A stretch of 64,000 bases of DNA from Acinetobacter indicus CIP 110367 (GTDB taxonomy: Bacteria > Pseudomonadota > Gammaproteobacteria > Pseudomonadales > Moraxellaceae), in assembly GCF_000488255.1 (NCBI RefSeq), contig NZ_KI530754.1, forward strand, positions 1 to 64,000, written 5' to 3'. The notes under the pieces were generated by a model. That model saw only the letters and a program-made list of their open reading frames with translations. It had not been told where the DNA came from and did no database searches. The position numbers were made by a program, and so were the translations under genes. Below are positions 1 to 11,055 of the stretch, piece by piece (within the stretch, counting starts at the first letter, position 1; the number at the start of each line of letters is the position of its first letter).

Positions 1-1155
<1,155 letters not shown>

Positions 1156-1509
1156 TATACAACCCCAAACAGTCGTTAATCCCTACAAGTAGGATTAAGA
1201 CAATTAAATAAATAATCAATTATCTATTTAATCTACAGTTCGAAGTCACGTGCACTTAAGCACCGTACAGCTTCAATCTAAATTCATATACCAAAACGCT
1301 TGATTCAGTTAATTTGCTAGTTCTCAATTCAATCTACGTTCATCAACCCGTCATAACAACGCGTTAACGTATATTGATTGAGTGAACAATTTATTTCAGA
1401 CTCAATTTTGCCAATCTGTTAATGATTCACTGCATCCTCGTCGGACTGCAGTCAACTGTGATAAATCACAGAGATTAATAAGCATAAACTTACTAAGCTC
1501 TATAATCTA
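1156..1509 (-). other. 23S-side part of the rRNA internal transcribed spacer
   Basis: This AT-rich spacer lies between tRNA-Ala and 23S. It should hold the processing stem of 23S. At 1413-1426 it carries a 14-base boxA-like motif that recurs with one mismatch in the 16S leader. I see no protein gene here. Confidence 0.8.
1413..1426 (-). promoter_or_regulatory. boxA-like antitermination motif in the spacer
   Basis: The minus strand reads ATCATTAACAGATT. The same motif with one change (ATCATTAAGAGATT) is at 3483-3496 ahead of 16S. Repetition once in the leader and once in the spacer is the layout of rRNA boxA elements that bind NusB/NusE. The match to the E. coli boxA consensus is only partial, so this is an inference. 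Confidence 0.4.
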
Positions 1510-1585
1510 TGGTGGAGACTAGGAGAGTCGAACTCCTGACCTCCTGCGTGCAAAGCAGGCGCTCTACCAACTAAGCTAAGTCCCC
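1510..1585 (-). tRNA. tRNA-Ala (TGC anticodon)
   Basis: The minus strand folds as a complete 76-nt tRNA starting GGGGACTTAGC and ending with an encoded CCA. The anticodon loop contains TGC within CTTTGCACG. It lies in the 16S-23S spacer next to tRNA-Ile, the standard arrangement. Confidence 0.97.
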
Positions 1586-1648
1586 AGCTTATCATTTAAG
1601 TCAATGTTCTGATTTCTATTCGCTCTGCAATTGCTTGCTTGTCGTTAG

Positions 1649-1725
<77 letters not shown>

Positions 1726-1786
1726 TCAGATACATCGTCATGAAGAACAACTTGTTGTGGATTCTTACTAATCGTCAATCTTTCGT

Positions 1787-3326
<1,540 letters not shown>

Positions 3327-3482
3327 TCATTTCGAGTTTTATAAGTAAAACTCTTAAACTTGGCTCATCAATTTTCTGACTTAAATTTCGCTCAAATAAA
3401 CTTCGAGTAATTCAAACCAATCAATCAATGAAAATAATTTCGATCAATCAACCAGTAAAAATCCACACAAGTTGTTCTTCAT

Positions 3483-3496
3483 AATCTCTTAATGAT
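3483..3496 (-). promoter_or_regulatory. boxA-like motif in the rRNA leader
   Basis: ATCATTAAGAGATT on the minus strand, about 160 nt upstream of 16S, matches the spacer motif at 1413-1426 in 13 of 14 bases. It is a candidate antitermination site. Apart from this motif, the 3327-3598 leader shows only AT-rich sequence and no gene. Confidence 0.4.
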
Positions 3497-3598
3497 CTTT
3501 CCAACACCTCGTCAGTGCCAGAAGCTGGACTTAATAAACTTAACAACTCAGCACTTCGTGCTTCGTTCGTTTCCGTCTATCTCGTCGGTATGGGGTGC

Positions 3599-3626
3599 AT
3601 TATAGAGAAATTTAAAAGCTTTGCAA
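3599..3626 (-). promoter_or_regulatory. rRNA operon promoter
   Basis: On the minus strand a -35 box TTGCAA (3621-3626) and a perfect -10 box TATAAT (3599-3604) are 16 bp apart. A GC-rich discriminator (GCACCCC) follows. The AT-rich tract upstream (about 3627-3660) could act as an UP element. The start would be near 3591, giving a leader of about 265 nt before 16S. Confidence 0.8.
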
Positions 3627-3770
3627 GCACATTTTATAAAGTTTTAAGAAAAAAGTACCTGTCTGGTTATTTTTAAACCAGATTGCTGCATATTTCATCT
3701 GTATTACTAAGTTTAGCTAAGTAATTATAAAAATAAAGTAGTCCACTTAGACTTTAAATCTATAAATAAA

Positions 3771-3790
3771 AAACCAGCCGAAGCTGGTTT
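3771..3790 (-). terminator. Terminator after the DUF2057 gene
   Basis: AAACCAGC and GCTGGTTT pair around a CGAA loop, with T-rich sequence after the stem in the minus direction. It lies 28 bp beyond the DUF2057 stop codon and also separates that gene from the rRNA promoter. It may work in both directions. Confidence 0.75.
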
Positions 3791-3817
3791 TATAATCTTT
3801 TCATTTTATTGCGGTTT

Positions 3818-4477
3818 TTAATTGGCCTGTTCTGCCAGCCACGACATAAATTTTTGTCGTTCTGTTTTAGACGCTTGTTGCCACAGCTGAATCAGTTGCT
3901 GATCTGCACCGGCAACATTGCTAACAGTTGCAACGGGTTTGGTTGTCACGACTGCTTGCGGACTATACACCGCTGCTGGTTGTGTCACCGATACAGGTGC
4001 GGCCTGCGCAGATTCTGTTGAAGAAGTACTAAATAAGTTTTGTAAAATGCCACGGTTTAAATCTTTGGCTCCAGCCTGCTGCACCAGCAGCTGATTTTTC
4101 GCATCAAATAAACCGAATACCGGCTGCTTGGCAAACTCCTTGGCATCATCATGCGTTTTTGGTGGATTCACCAGCCCTAAACGGTATGTGGCTTTATCTT
4201 GTAAAACCGGAGTTTTAATATGCACGATGCCCGAACGTACAATATCGTGTGAACCAATGCCCGGATGCTCTTCAAAAAACTGTACATAACGTACGCTCAG
4301 CACATTCTCGCCAGGCTTCACGCTATAGTTATGATTACTGCTAAACAGACGGCTTTTCACTTCCTGACCATTTAAACCTTCAACCTTAATTTCTTCCGGT
4401 GCCGTAATGGTCACTGCGGAAAAAGCTGTACTACTTAAACTTAAAGCCAGTGCTGCGAAGGATAAACGTAAAGCCAT
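3818..4477 (-). CDS. DUF2057 (YccT-like) periplasmic protein
   Basis: The 219-residue protein has a clear signal peptide (MALRLSFAALALSLSSTAFS, then AVTITAPEEI). It matches the size and layout of the DUF2057/YccT family, whose E. coli member is about 220 residues. Typical features are the Val/Ile-rich N-terminal strand after the signal and the 'NYSVKPGENVLSVRY' stretch. The C-terminal third is rich in Ala, Thr and Val and ends in a short helical segment. The function of the family is poorly defined. I start at 4477 because the open frame upstream runs into the insertion sequence and lacks family similarity. The IS ends about 135 bp upstream, so native upstream regulatory sequence may have been displaced. 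Confidence 0.8.
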   Translation of the reverse strand: MALRLSFAALALSLSSTAFSAVTITAPEEIKVEGLNGQEVKSRLFSSNHNYSVKPGENVLSVRYVQFFEEHPGIGSHDIVRSGIVHIKTPVLQDKATYRLGLVNPPKTHDDAKEFAKQPVFGLFDAKNQLLVQQAGAKDLNRGILQNLFSTSSTESAQAAPVSVTQPAAVYSPQAVVTTKPVATVSNVAGADQQLIQLWQQASKTERQKFMSWLAEQAN

Positions 4478-4601
4478 GCTGTTCACTCTAGTCGATTGTT
4501 CAATTTTAGTTGCACTATGCAGCGCTGAAATGACAGTTTTATGACAAAAATGGGGAAAGCCCAATTTCTCTCTTTTTAGTGTCGTTTTGCCATAAAAAAG
4601 A

Positions 4602-4612
4602 GCGCTGAATGC
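4602..4612. repeat. Target-site duplication of the IS, left copy
   Basis: GCGCTGAATGC occurs here and again at 5881-5891, directly flanking the insertion sequence. Eleven bases fits the 10-13 bp duplications of the IS4 subgroup. Confidence 0.85.
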
Positions 4613-4632
4613 CATTGCTGTCCCACAATTTT

Positions 4633-5784
4633 TCACAAGAGGAAGCTCATTTGAGCTTCCTCTTGTTTTATGGGTATTTTATCGGGTGAAAATAAAGCTT
4701 TTAAAGTTCTTCTTTCAAACAAATTCACTTGAATTATTCTGAGTAAACGTTGAACTGTCCAACCTGTTTTTCCTAAATGTCGAGCGAAACTCACCAATAA
4801 ATAGGCGATCATCGCAATCCAGATTTGTGTCTGAATTGCGTTCCTGCTGCGGCCTAGAAACGCTTTTAATTTGAGATTCTGCTTAATCGCCTTAAAGAAC
4901 AGCTCAACTTTCCAACGATCTTTATAAATCGCCGCAATGGTGGAGGCGGCTAAATGAAAGTTATTGCTGAGAAAGCTAAAGTGCTTGCCACTTTGCTGAT
5001 CTCTATATTCAATTCTTCTTAACACTGGGGCTTTTCTTTTTAGGGCATGTGCGCTATTCAGCTGAATGGTTTCATCTTTTAGAATACCTTTGGATTCAAG
5101 CACTGGATGTTGCTGGATCACCTGATACACAGATTTAGGCCTAAAACGTGTGACAAATCCAATGTTTTGAGCAGTCAGATTTGCATACCATTGGTAATCG
5201 ACATAGCCTTTATCAAAAACTACAATGCTGCCAGCAGGAAACTGGAATTTGCGGCCTTGTACCATGTCATTTTCTTTGCCATTTTCAACTGCAACAAACT
5301 CAGGAATATCATTGCTGTGATTCAATCCTATACTGAGTTTCATGCTGGCTTTTGAGTCGTGAACTTTGGCCCATTCACATAAGGAAAGCGACAGGTCAAT
5401 ATGACTGGCATCCAAGGAATACAAGGGATTCTTAAAGCGAAATTTATGAGCTACTTTTGAGTGTTCATAGTATTTAAGCAACTTGTAAAATAGCTGTTGA
5501 TACAAGGCAGCAGGCTGCTGCTCATTGATTCGTGCCAGCGTGCTTCGGGGAATAGACTTTGCTCCGAGATGACTCAGCTTTTCCTGTTGGCACTCCAAAT
5601 TGGATTGAATATCTCTCAGACTTTGTCTACAAGAGAATTGAGACATCAATATGGCAATAAACTGATCCCACCGGGAAGCCGCTCTAAATTTCTGTCCAAC
5701 ATGGTGTACTTTAGCAAGTTGTTCAAAATCCTGTCGCACAACAGGTTTAATTAGCTCATGAAATACGGTATTCTGATGTGACAA
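4633..5784 (-). CDS. IS4-family transposase
   Basis: The protein has 383 residues. It has an N-terminal region of the DUF4372 type (about 1-75), then a DDE transposase domain. The first Asp is in 'SLDASHIDLS', the second in 'VVFDKGYVDY', and the glutamate sits in the IS4 signature Y-(2)-R-(3)-E-(6)-K, seen as YKDRWKVELFFKAIK. The frame is intact, so the enzyme is probably active. The assigned start is TTG at 5784, with a weak AGG upstream. The SD and start region lies in one arm of an inverted repeat. The stop codon overlaps a 13-bp palindrome. Confidence 0.92.
   Translation of the reverse strand: MSHQNTVFHELIKPVVRQDFEQLAKVHHVGQKFRAASRWDQFIAILMSQFSCRQSLRDIQSNLECQQEKLSHLGAKSIPRSTLARINEQQPAALYQQLFYKLLKYYEHSKVAHKFRFKNPLYSLDASHIDLSLSLCEWAKVHDSKASMKLSIGLNHSNDIPEFVAVENGKENDMVQGRKFQFPAGSIVVFDKGYVDYQWYANLTAQNIGFVTRFRPKSVYQVIQQHPVLESKGILKDETIQLNSAHALKRKAPVLRRIEYRDQQSGKHFSFLSNNFHLAASTIAAIYKDRWKVELFFKAIKQNLKLKAFLGRSRNAIQTQIWIAMIAYLLVSFARHLGKTGWTVQRLLRIIQVNLFERRTLKALFSPDKIPIKQEEAQMSFLL
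4636..4669 (+). terminator. Inward-facing terminator at the left end of the IS
   Basis: CAAGAGGAAGCTC (4636-4648) pairs perfectly with GAGCTTCCTCTTG (4653-4665) around a 4-base loop. TTTTAT follows on the plus strand only. The palindrome also encodes the last residues of the transposase. It should stop plus-strand transcripts entering from the left, that is, antisense to the transposase. Confidence 0.65.
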
Positions 5785-5849
5785 AACCTGAATCCTGGTC
5801 GTTAAAGTGTTTGTTTACACTCATATTTTAACTGTTAGGACTCAGGTTT
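5784..5849 (-). promoter_or_regulatory. Inverted repeat covering the transposase start
   Basis: The arms at 5784-5796 and 5837-5849 match in 12 of 13 bases. In a minus-strand transcript entering from outside the IS, the first arm would pair with the second and hide the ribosome site and first base of the transposase start codon. A -10-like TAAAAT lies between the arms, so a transcript from an internal promoter could lack the first arm. This is the arrangement known from IS10 and IS50. Its function here is inferred. Confidence 0.5.
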
Positions 5850-5880
5850 TTTTATTTAAAGCAAACTATGGGACAGTAGT

Positions 5881-5891
5881 GCGCTGAATGC
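5881..5891. repeat. Target-site duplication of the IS, right copy
   Basis: Second copy of GCGCTGAATGC. It is followed by GCCCTTTCTTT, the other half of the split terminator stem. See 4602-4612. Confidence 0.85.
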
Positions 5892-5918
5892 GCCCTTTCT
5901 TTGGTTTAGCTATGCAAC

Positions 5919-6512
5919 TTAGTGAAAAGTTTTAAAACGATCTGCATCATTCATAAACTCTTTATCACCCGCTGGTGCTTCAATTGAACCGAACACCAGT
6001 TGCGCTCTTAATTTCCAGTTGGCTGGTACATCAAAGGTCGCCGCAACTTCTTCATCAATAATCGGGTTGTAATGCTGTAGCGATGCACCAATGTTGTTTT
6101 CTGCCAGCGCAATCCAGGTTGCAAACTGGGCAATCCCTGTTGAATGCTCTGACCATACCGGGAAGTTATCTGCGTATAGTGCAAATTGTTCTTGCAGTGC
6201 TTTCACGACATCTTGGTCTTCATAGAATAACGCAGTACCAAAACCTGCGGCAAAGCTGCTGATTTTGCTGTCAGTTGATGCAAAGTTTTCAGCCGGCACC
6301 ATTTTACGCAAGGTTTCACGTACAATTTCCCAGAATTTGGCATGTGACTCACCAAACAGAATCACCACACGTGAAGTTTGCGAGTTAAACGAAGATGGGC
6401 TTAAACGAACGGCTTCTTTAATAATTTCTTCAATTTTCGCTTCGTCTAGCGCCACATTTTTACCAATTGAGTAAATGGTACGGCGTTTAAGTAAATGATC
6501 TTTAAATGACAT
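5919..6512 (-). CDS. Nitroreductase family protein (FMN-dependent)
   Basis: The 197-residue cytoplasmic protein resembles the nitroreductase-like family that includes fungal Hbn1/Frm2 and many bacterial oxidoreductases. Visible features are an N-terminal 'RRTIY' FMN-phosphate-binding region, 'SPSSFNSQTSRVVIL' (about 38-52), and the C-terminal 'GASLQHYNPIIDEEV' segment with the glycine-rich turn. Such enzymes reduce nitro- or quinone-type substrates with NAD(P)H. The actual substrate is unknown. The start has a good ribosome site (AAGGA, 7 nt). Its original Rho-independent terminator has been split by the IS, so its mRNA may now run into the element. Confidence 0.85.
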   Translation of the reverse strand: MSFKDHLLKRRTIYSIGKNVALDEAKIEEIIKEAVRLSPSSFNSQTSRVVILFGESHAKFWEIVRETLRKMVPAENFASTDSKISSFAAGFGTALFYEDQDVVKALQEQFALYADNFPVWSEHSTGIAQFATWIALAENNIGASLQHYNPIIDEEVAATFDVPANWKLRAQLVFGSIEAPAGDKEFMNDADRFKTFH

Positions 6513-6751
6513 ATCTTTTTCCTTGGTATGGTCTTGTATTTATAACAGATGGATTTATCTTAACGGCTGCCTGGGCTGGAAAATAGTCCCAGTTTTATAA
6601 CAATGTGTTGCATTTATGGAACAATAACCGCGCTTATCGTAGATTTTATGAAAACAAGTTAAATTTTAAAGCGCATCAAAGCTGTCTGAGCACAATCCCT
6701 GCTCTAGGTTTAGATCAATTATTAGGTTTTCTTCCAGTTTAAAGGATATAT

Positions 6752-6782
6752 AAAAAAACTCCGCAAATCGCGGAGTTTTTTG
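6752..6782 (-). terminator. Terminator after ftsY
   Basis: A CTCCGC/GCGGAG stem with A and T tracts on both sides can act in either direction. It lies just beyond the ftsY stop codon. Confidence 0.85.
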
Positions 6783-6788
6783 AGCTAC

Positions 6789-7889
6789 TTATTTGTCTGT
6801 TTCAAACAGCGCCGCCACAAAGGACTTGGCTGAGAATGGACGCAGGTCATCAATTTTTTCACCCACCCCAATAAAGCGGATAGGCACATGGGTACGGCTG
6901 GCAATATTAAACAGCACACCACCTTTGGCGGTACCATCCAGTTTGGTAATAGTTAAGCCAGTTAATCCAACCGCTTCATCAAACATTTCAACCTGGTTAA
7001 TCGCGTTCTGACCGGTACCGGCATCTACCACCAGCATCACTTCATGCGGTGCAGTGGCATCAATTTTTTGCATCACACGTTTAACTTTGGTCAGTTCCTG
7101 CATCAAATGACCTTTGTTATGCAAACGCCCTGCAGTATCAGCAATCAAGACATCCATACCTTTGGCACGCGCACTTTCAAAGGCATCAAAAATGACCGAG
7201 GCACTGTCTGCACCATGACCTTGCGCGACCACAGCAACATCATTACGCTCGCCCCAGATTTGCAACTGTTCAGTAGCTGCGGCACGGAAGGTATCACCAG
7301 CGGCCAGCATAACTTTCTTGCCTTCACCTTGTAAACGTTTGGCCAGCTTACCAATGGTCGTGGTTTTACCCACACCATTCACGCCCACCACCAGAATGAC
7401 ATACGGATTTTTATTCGAATCAATATGTAACGGTTTAACACGCGGTGCCAGTAAAGCCACCAGCTCTTCCTGCAAGGCTTTATACAGCGAGTGTGAATAA
7501 ATCAGATCACCACGCGCAGTACGTTCAGTCAGGTTGGCAATAATGGTTTTGGTGGCATCGACACCAATATCAGCCACCAGCAATTGCTCTTCAACTTCTT
7601 CTAAAAGTTCATCATCAATTTCTTTGCCACCAATTAAGATGTTGACCATCCCATCGGCAAAGTTTTTACGGGTTTTGGTTAACCCTTCTTTCATACGGCT
7701 AAAGAAACCGCCTTTTGATTTCTCTTCAGCTGCTTCTGTGGCTACAGGCGCAGAAACAGGTGCTTGTTCTACTTTAGGTGTTTCAACGATAGGTACATTT
7801 ACCGCAGGTAAACTTGGTAAAGTGACATCGTCATCCCCGATATCAGCATCAATCAAAAATTTATTTTGCCCATTAGATTGCTGTTGCAT
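6789..7889 (-). CDS. ftsY: Signal recognition particle receptor FtsY
   Basis: FtsY is the GTPase that docks SRP-ribosome complexes at the inner membrane so that membrane proteins are inserted co-translationally. The 366 residues show an acidic N-terminal A domain (about 1-60, shorter than in E. coli), the helical N domain, and the NG GTPase. G1 is VGVNGVGKTTT (about 168-178), followed by 'GDTFRAAA', DTAGR (about 251-255) and the TKLDGTAKGG element. The start has AAGGA six bases upstream. It is a single gene divergent from the M16 protease pair. Its RNA partner, the SRP RNA, is at 54052-54170. Confidence 0.98.
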   Translation of the reverse strand: MQQQSNGQNKFLIDADIGDDDVTLPSLPAVNVPIVETPKVEQAPVSAPVATEAAEEKSKGGFFSRMKEGLTKTRKNFADGMVNILIGGKEIDDELLEEVEEQLLVADIGVDATKTIIANLTERTARGDLIYSHSLYKALQEELVALLAPRVKPLHIDSNKNPYVILVVGVNGVGKTTTIGKLAKRLQGEGKKVMLAAGDTFRAAATEQLQIWGERNDVAVVAQGHGADSASVIFDAFESARAKGMDVLIADTAGRLHNKGHLMQELTKVKRVMQKIDATAPHEVMLVVDAGTGQNAINQVEMFDEAVGLTGLTITKLDGTAKGGVLFNIASRTHVPIRFIGVGEKIDDLRPFSAKSFVAALFETDK

Positions 7890-8029
7890 GCCGAATCCTT
7901 GAAAAGCAGTGCGTTAAAAAGTTGGATTCTAACATAAACTGCCCGCTTTGACTTGTCATTGCCAATCATGTTTCGCAGGCTGCAAAAAGTTACAGGATTC
8001 CCTTGCTTTCACTGCCCCGTTTCTGAAGA

Positions 8030-9460
8030 ATGAAAGCAAATACAGATGCATTGCGGATCATCTTTGTGATACTGAACAATAAAATTTTGCCTGCTGTGGT
8101 TCATCATTTAAAACAACAACGTTTCGCCCTTACCCTACTTCTGATCGGTTTCTCATCGAGCGCTTTGGCGGCCAATACTCAAAGCGAGCTGGCACGCAGT
8201 ACCGTTGAAACCACGTTAAAAAACGGTTTAAAAGTCATTATTCGTGAAGATCATCGTTCGCCGATGGTGATGACTCAAATCTGGTACAAAGTTGGTAGCA
8301 GTGATGAGTCGGGAAATTTACTCGGTATTTCCCATGCACTGGAACACATGATGTTCAAAGGCACACATAAAGTGCCGAATGATGAGTTTACCCGACTCAG
8401 CCGGATTTACGGCGGCCGGGTCAATGCCTCGACCTTTACCAATTACACCAATTATTATCAGCTGTATCCAAAAACCTATTTTCCGATGGCGCTGGAGCTT
8501 GAAGCCGACCGGATGCGTAATTTATTGCTGCGCCAGCAGGATTTTGCCACCGAAATCAAAGTGGTGATGGAAGAACGGCGCCAGCGTACCGATGACAATC
8601 CGCGTGCTTTGGCTTTTGAACGGTTTAAATGGATTGCCTACCCGACCAGTCATTATCGCCAGCCAATTATTGGGCATATGAAAGATCTGCAAAATATCCA
8701 GCTGGAGGATTTACGTCAGTGGTACAAGCAGTGGTATAGCCCGAATAATGCCATTTTAATTATTGTCGGCGATGTTAATGCTGAAGCGGCTTTGCTCCAG
8801 GTACAAAAATACTTTGCCGATATTCCAGCGCGCAGCCTGCCAGCCCGCAATGATGTCCGCGAATTTGAACGTCTGGGCTATCGGCACATGGAACTGAATT
8901 TTCCGGTTCAGGTGCCGAATTTGTATATGGCCTGGAATGTCCGTTCGCTAACGACTGCGACCAATCCGCAAGATGCCTATGCGCTGACCATCATTCAGCA
9001 TTTATTAGACAGCGGCATTTCTTCGCGCCTGCAGCAGCGTCTGATTCGTGAGCAAAAACTCTTAAGCGCCTTAAGCGTCAGCTATGATCCATATAATCGT
9101 GGCGACAGCCTGTTTACCATTTCAGCTTTACCGGTGGATGGCGTGGATCTGGCCCAAGCCGAACAGGCGATTCAGGCTGAAATTGAACGCCTGAAAACCG
9201 AGCTGGTGCATGAACCGGAAGTAAAACGCGTGACAGCCAAGTTTGTGTCGAATTTGCTTTATAGTCAGGATGATCTAGCGGGACAGGCCAAGATGATGGG
9301 TAATCTGGAGGTGAATGGATTGAGTTATCGCCTGATGGATGAGCTGCCCCAGCATTTTGAAACCGTACGCCCGCAAGACATTCAACGCGTCGCCAATGTC
9401 TATTTTGTGCGTGACAATTTGACCACCTTATATTTGCGTCCACACAGCAAGTCACCCTAA
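8030..9460 (+). CDS. M16 zinc peptidase, catalytic subunit
   Basis: This is an exported insulinase/pitrilysin-family protease of 476 residues. After a signal-like hydrophobic stretch (about 31-48, ending ALA-ANTQ) comes the inverted zinc motif HALEH in 'GISHALEHMMFKG', with the downstream glutamate expected in 'ALELEADRMRNL'. It is followed after 11 bp by a second M16 protein without the zinc motif. The two probably form a heterodimer in the periplasm, as in other M16B pairs. The start is uncertain: the first ATG has only a poor ribosome site, and an in-frame GTG about 22 codons on would give a more typical signal peptide. Confidence 0.9.
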   Translation: MKANTDALRIIFVILNNKILPAVVHHLKQQRFALTLLLIGFSSSALAANTQSELARSTVETTLKNGLKVIIREDHRSPMVMTQIWYKVGSSDESGNLLGISHALEHMMFKGTHKVPNDEFTRLSRIYGGRVNASTFTNYTNYYQLYPKTYFPMALELEADRMRNLLLRQQDFATEIKVVMEERRQRTDDNPRALAFERFKWIAYPTSHYRQPIIGHMKDLQNIQLEDLRQWYKQWYSPNNAILIIVGDVNAEAALLQVQKYFADIPARSLPARNDVREFERLGYRHMELNFPVQVPNLYMAWNVRSLTTATNPQDAYALTIIQHLLDSGISSRLQQRLIREQKLLSALSVSYDPYNRGDSLFTISALPVDGVDLAQAEQAIQAEIERLKTELVHEPEVKRVTAKFVSNLLYSQDDLAGQAKMMGNLEVNGLSYRLMDELPQHFETVRPQDIQRVANVYFVRDNLTTLYLRPHSKSP

Positions 9461-9471
9461 AGGATACCGAC

Positions 9472-11055
9472 ATGCCCTATTTCCGTTCCTGCGTTCTGGT
9501 GGCCAGCTTATTTGCGATCAGTTCTGCGCAGGCCAATGTCAATACCACCACCGAAGTGGATGAAAATCCAAATACCTTACAATCTCTGCCGCTGCTGCAA
9601 AGTCTCAGAAATATTAATCAGCAGAAATTGGATTATCGCGCGCCTTATGTGCATGACCTGAACAACCGTTATCAGGTCAGAACCCTGTTTGTGGAAACAC
9701 AGGACTTGCCAATTCTGGATATACAGCTGACCTTTAATGCCGGTGCTGCGCGTGATCGGGAAATTGAAAGCGGCTTATACGGCGTGGCCAATATGGCCGC
9801 CCAGCTCTTAGATGAAGGCACGCCCAAATATAACGCACAACAAGTGGCTGCCGTGTTTGAACAGGTCGGTGCGCAGTTTAGTGCGCGAGCCTATCGAGAT
9901 ATGTTTATTGTCAAATTACGGGTGCTGTCTGACCCGGAAAAACTGGAACCGGCTTTAGCCATGATGATGGAACTGCTCAAACATGCCACCTTTGAAAAAC
10001 AGAGTATTGGCATGGTGGTCAGCAATAACCAGCTGGGGCAAAAACAGCTGAAAGAAAATCCCAGCCGGATGATGGAGATTCAGCTGTATCGCAGCTTATA
10101 TGGGCAACATCCTTATGCCCAGCCAATTAACGGTACCAATGGCAGTATTCAGCGGATTCAGCCCAAACATCTGCAACAGTTCCGTGAGCAGTTTCTGGTG
10201 GCGCAGAATATGAATATTGCCATTACCGGAAAAATGCAGGCCAAAGCAGCTTTAAATCTGGCAGAACGTATTGCCGGCAACTTAGCGCAAGGTCAGGCGG
10301 CTGCACCACTCCCCACACCCATCACAGCAAATGGCTTTCAGATTGTACACATGCCCTATCAGTCCAGTCAGGCGCATATTGTGCTCGGTCATATTGGCAC
10401 CACACGTCATGATCCAGACCGGCTGGCTCTAGAAGTGGCCAATCGTATGCTCGGCGGTAGCGGCTTTCATTCTGTTTTGATGAAAGAACTGCGGGTAAAA
10501 CGCGGCTATACCTATGGCGCATCCAGCAGCATGAGTTTTAGTCAGGCACCGGGTGTATTTCGCATCAGCTACTCAACCCGGCAAGATCAACTGATGGACA
10601 GTATTCGTGTCGCGCATAAGGCACTGGTCGATTTTGTCCGCGAACCGATTGATCCGAAACAGCTGGAAGAAACCAAAAACGGCTTGTTAAGAGCCTATCC
10701 TAACCATTACAGTAGCAATGCTAGTATTAATGCCCAGCTCGGCAGTTTGGGATTTTATGAACAATCGGCACAGAGCTTGAGTGAATATTCAGCACAGCTC
10801 AGCAAAATTAGCGCCGAAGATGTGCAAGCTGCGGTACGCCGGCATCTGCATCCGGAACATCTGACTGTGATTGTGGTCAGTGAAAGTTTAGATAAGGCGG
10901 CTTTAGAACAAGTTTTACAACACAATTTACAGACCACCGGCAGTCAATCGCTTCCTCAGGTTGAAGATATTCCGGCGATTAATATGCCTCCACATCCAGA
11001 GGAGGAAGTTGTTTTGCCTGACCCAGTTCCATCTGATGGGCCTGCATCAATTTAA
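9472..11055 (+). CDS. M16 family peptidase-like protein, non-catalytic subunit
   Basis: The 527-residue protein has a signal peptide (about 1-21, ending SAQA). It contains two M16 domains (about 45-250 and 260-490). Where HxxEH should be, the sequence reads 'GVANMAAQLLDEGT', so the zinc site is missing. The second half keeps the M16 C-terminal hallmark 'LRVKRGYTYGASS' (R/Y substrate-binding pair). By analogy with M16B pairs it supports substrate binding by the upstream catalytic subunit. AAGGA lies 7 nt before the ATG. The C-terminus is proline- and acid-rich. Its last 77 bp overlap a convergent small gene. Confidence 0.9.
   Translation: MPYFRSCVLVASLFAISSAQANVNTTTEVDENPNTLQSLPLLQSLRNINQQKLDYRAPYVHDLNNRYQVRTLFVETQDLPILDIQLTFNAGAARDREIESGLYGVANMAAQLLDEGTPKYNAQQVAAVFEQVGAQFSARAYRDMFIVKLRVLSDPEKLEPALAMMMELLKHATFEKQSIGMVVSNNQLGQKQLKENPSRMMEIQLYRSLYGQHPYAQPINGTNGSIQRIQPKHLQQFREQFLVAQNMNIAITGKMQAKAALNLAERIAGNLAQGQAAAPLPTPITANGFQIVHMPYQSSQAHIVLGHIGTTRHDPDRLALEVANRMLGGSGFHSVLMKELRVKRGYTYGASSSMSFSQAPGVFRISYSTRQDQLMDSIRVAHKALVDFVREPIDPKQLEETKNGLLRAYPNHYSSNASINAQLGSLGFYEQSAQSLSEYSAQLSKISAEDVQAAVRRHLHPEHLTVIVVSESLDKAALEQVLQHNLQTTGSQSLPQVEDIPAINMPPHPEEEVVLPDPVPSDGPASI

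Larger units (their letters stand above)
4613..5880 (-). mobile_element. IS4-family insertion sequence, about 1,268 bp
   Basis: The element has imperfect terminal inverted repeats. The left end reads (C)ATTGCTGTCCCA and the right end, reverse-complemented, reads ACTACTGTCCCA, a match of about 10 of 12. It is bounded by an 11-bp direct duplication and carries one intact transposase. The inversely repeated arms near its right end and the palindrome at its left end look like protection against outside transcription. It inserted into the terminator stem that used to follow the nitroreductase gene. I do not recognise a named element. The exact left boundary could shift by one base. Confidence 0.88.

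Noticed and set aside
4478..4636. N-terminal extension of the DUF2057 frame into the IS end
   Set aside because: The extra 53 codons come from inserted DNA and non-coding sequence. The real start at 4477 begins with a signal peptide and gives the family length.
4613..5880. Composite transposon or resistance island at the IS
   Set aside because: Only one IS copy is present, with target duplication directly at its two ends, and the neighbours are core genes.
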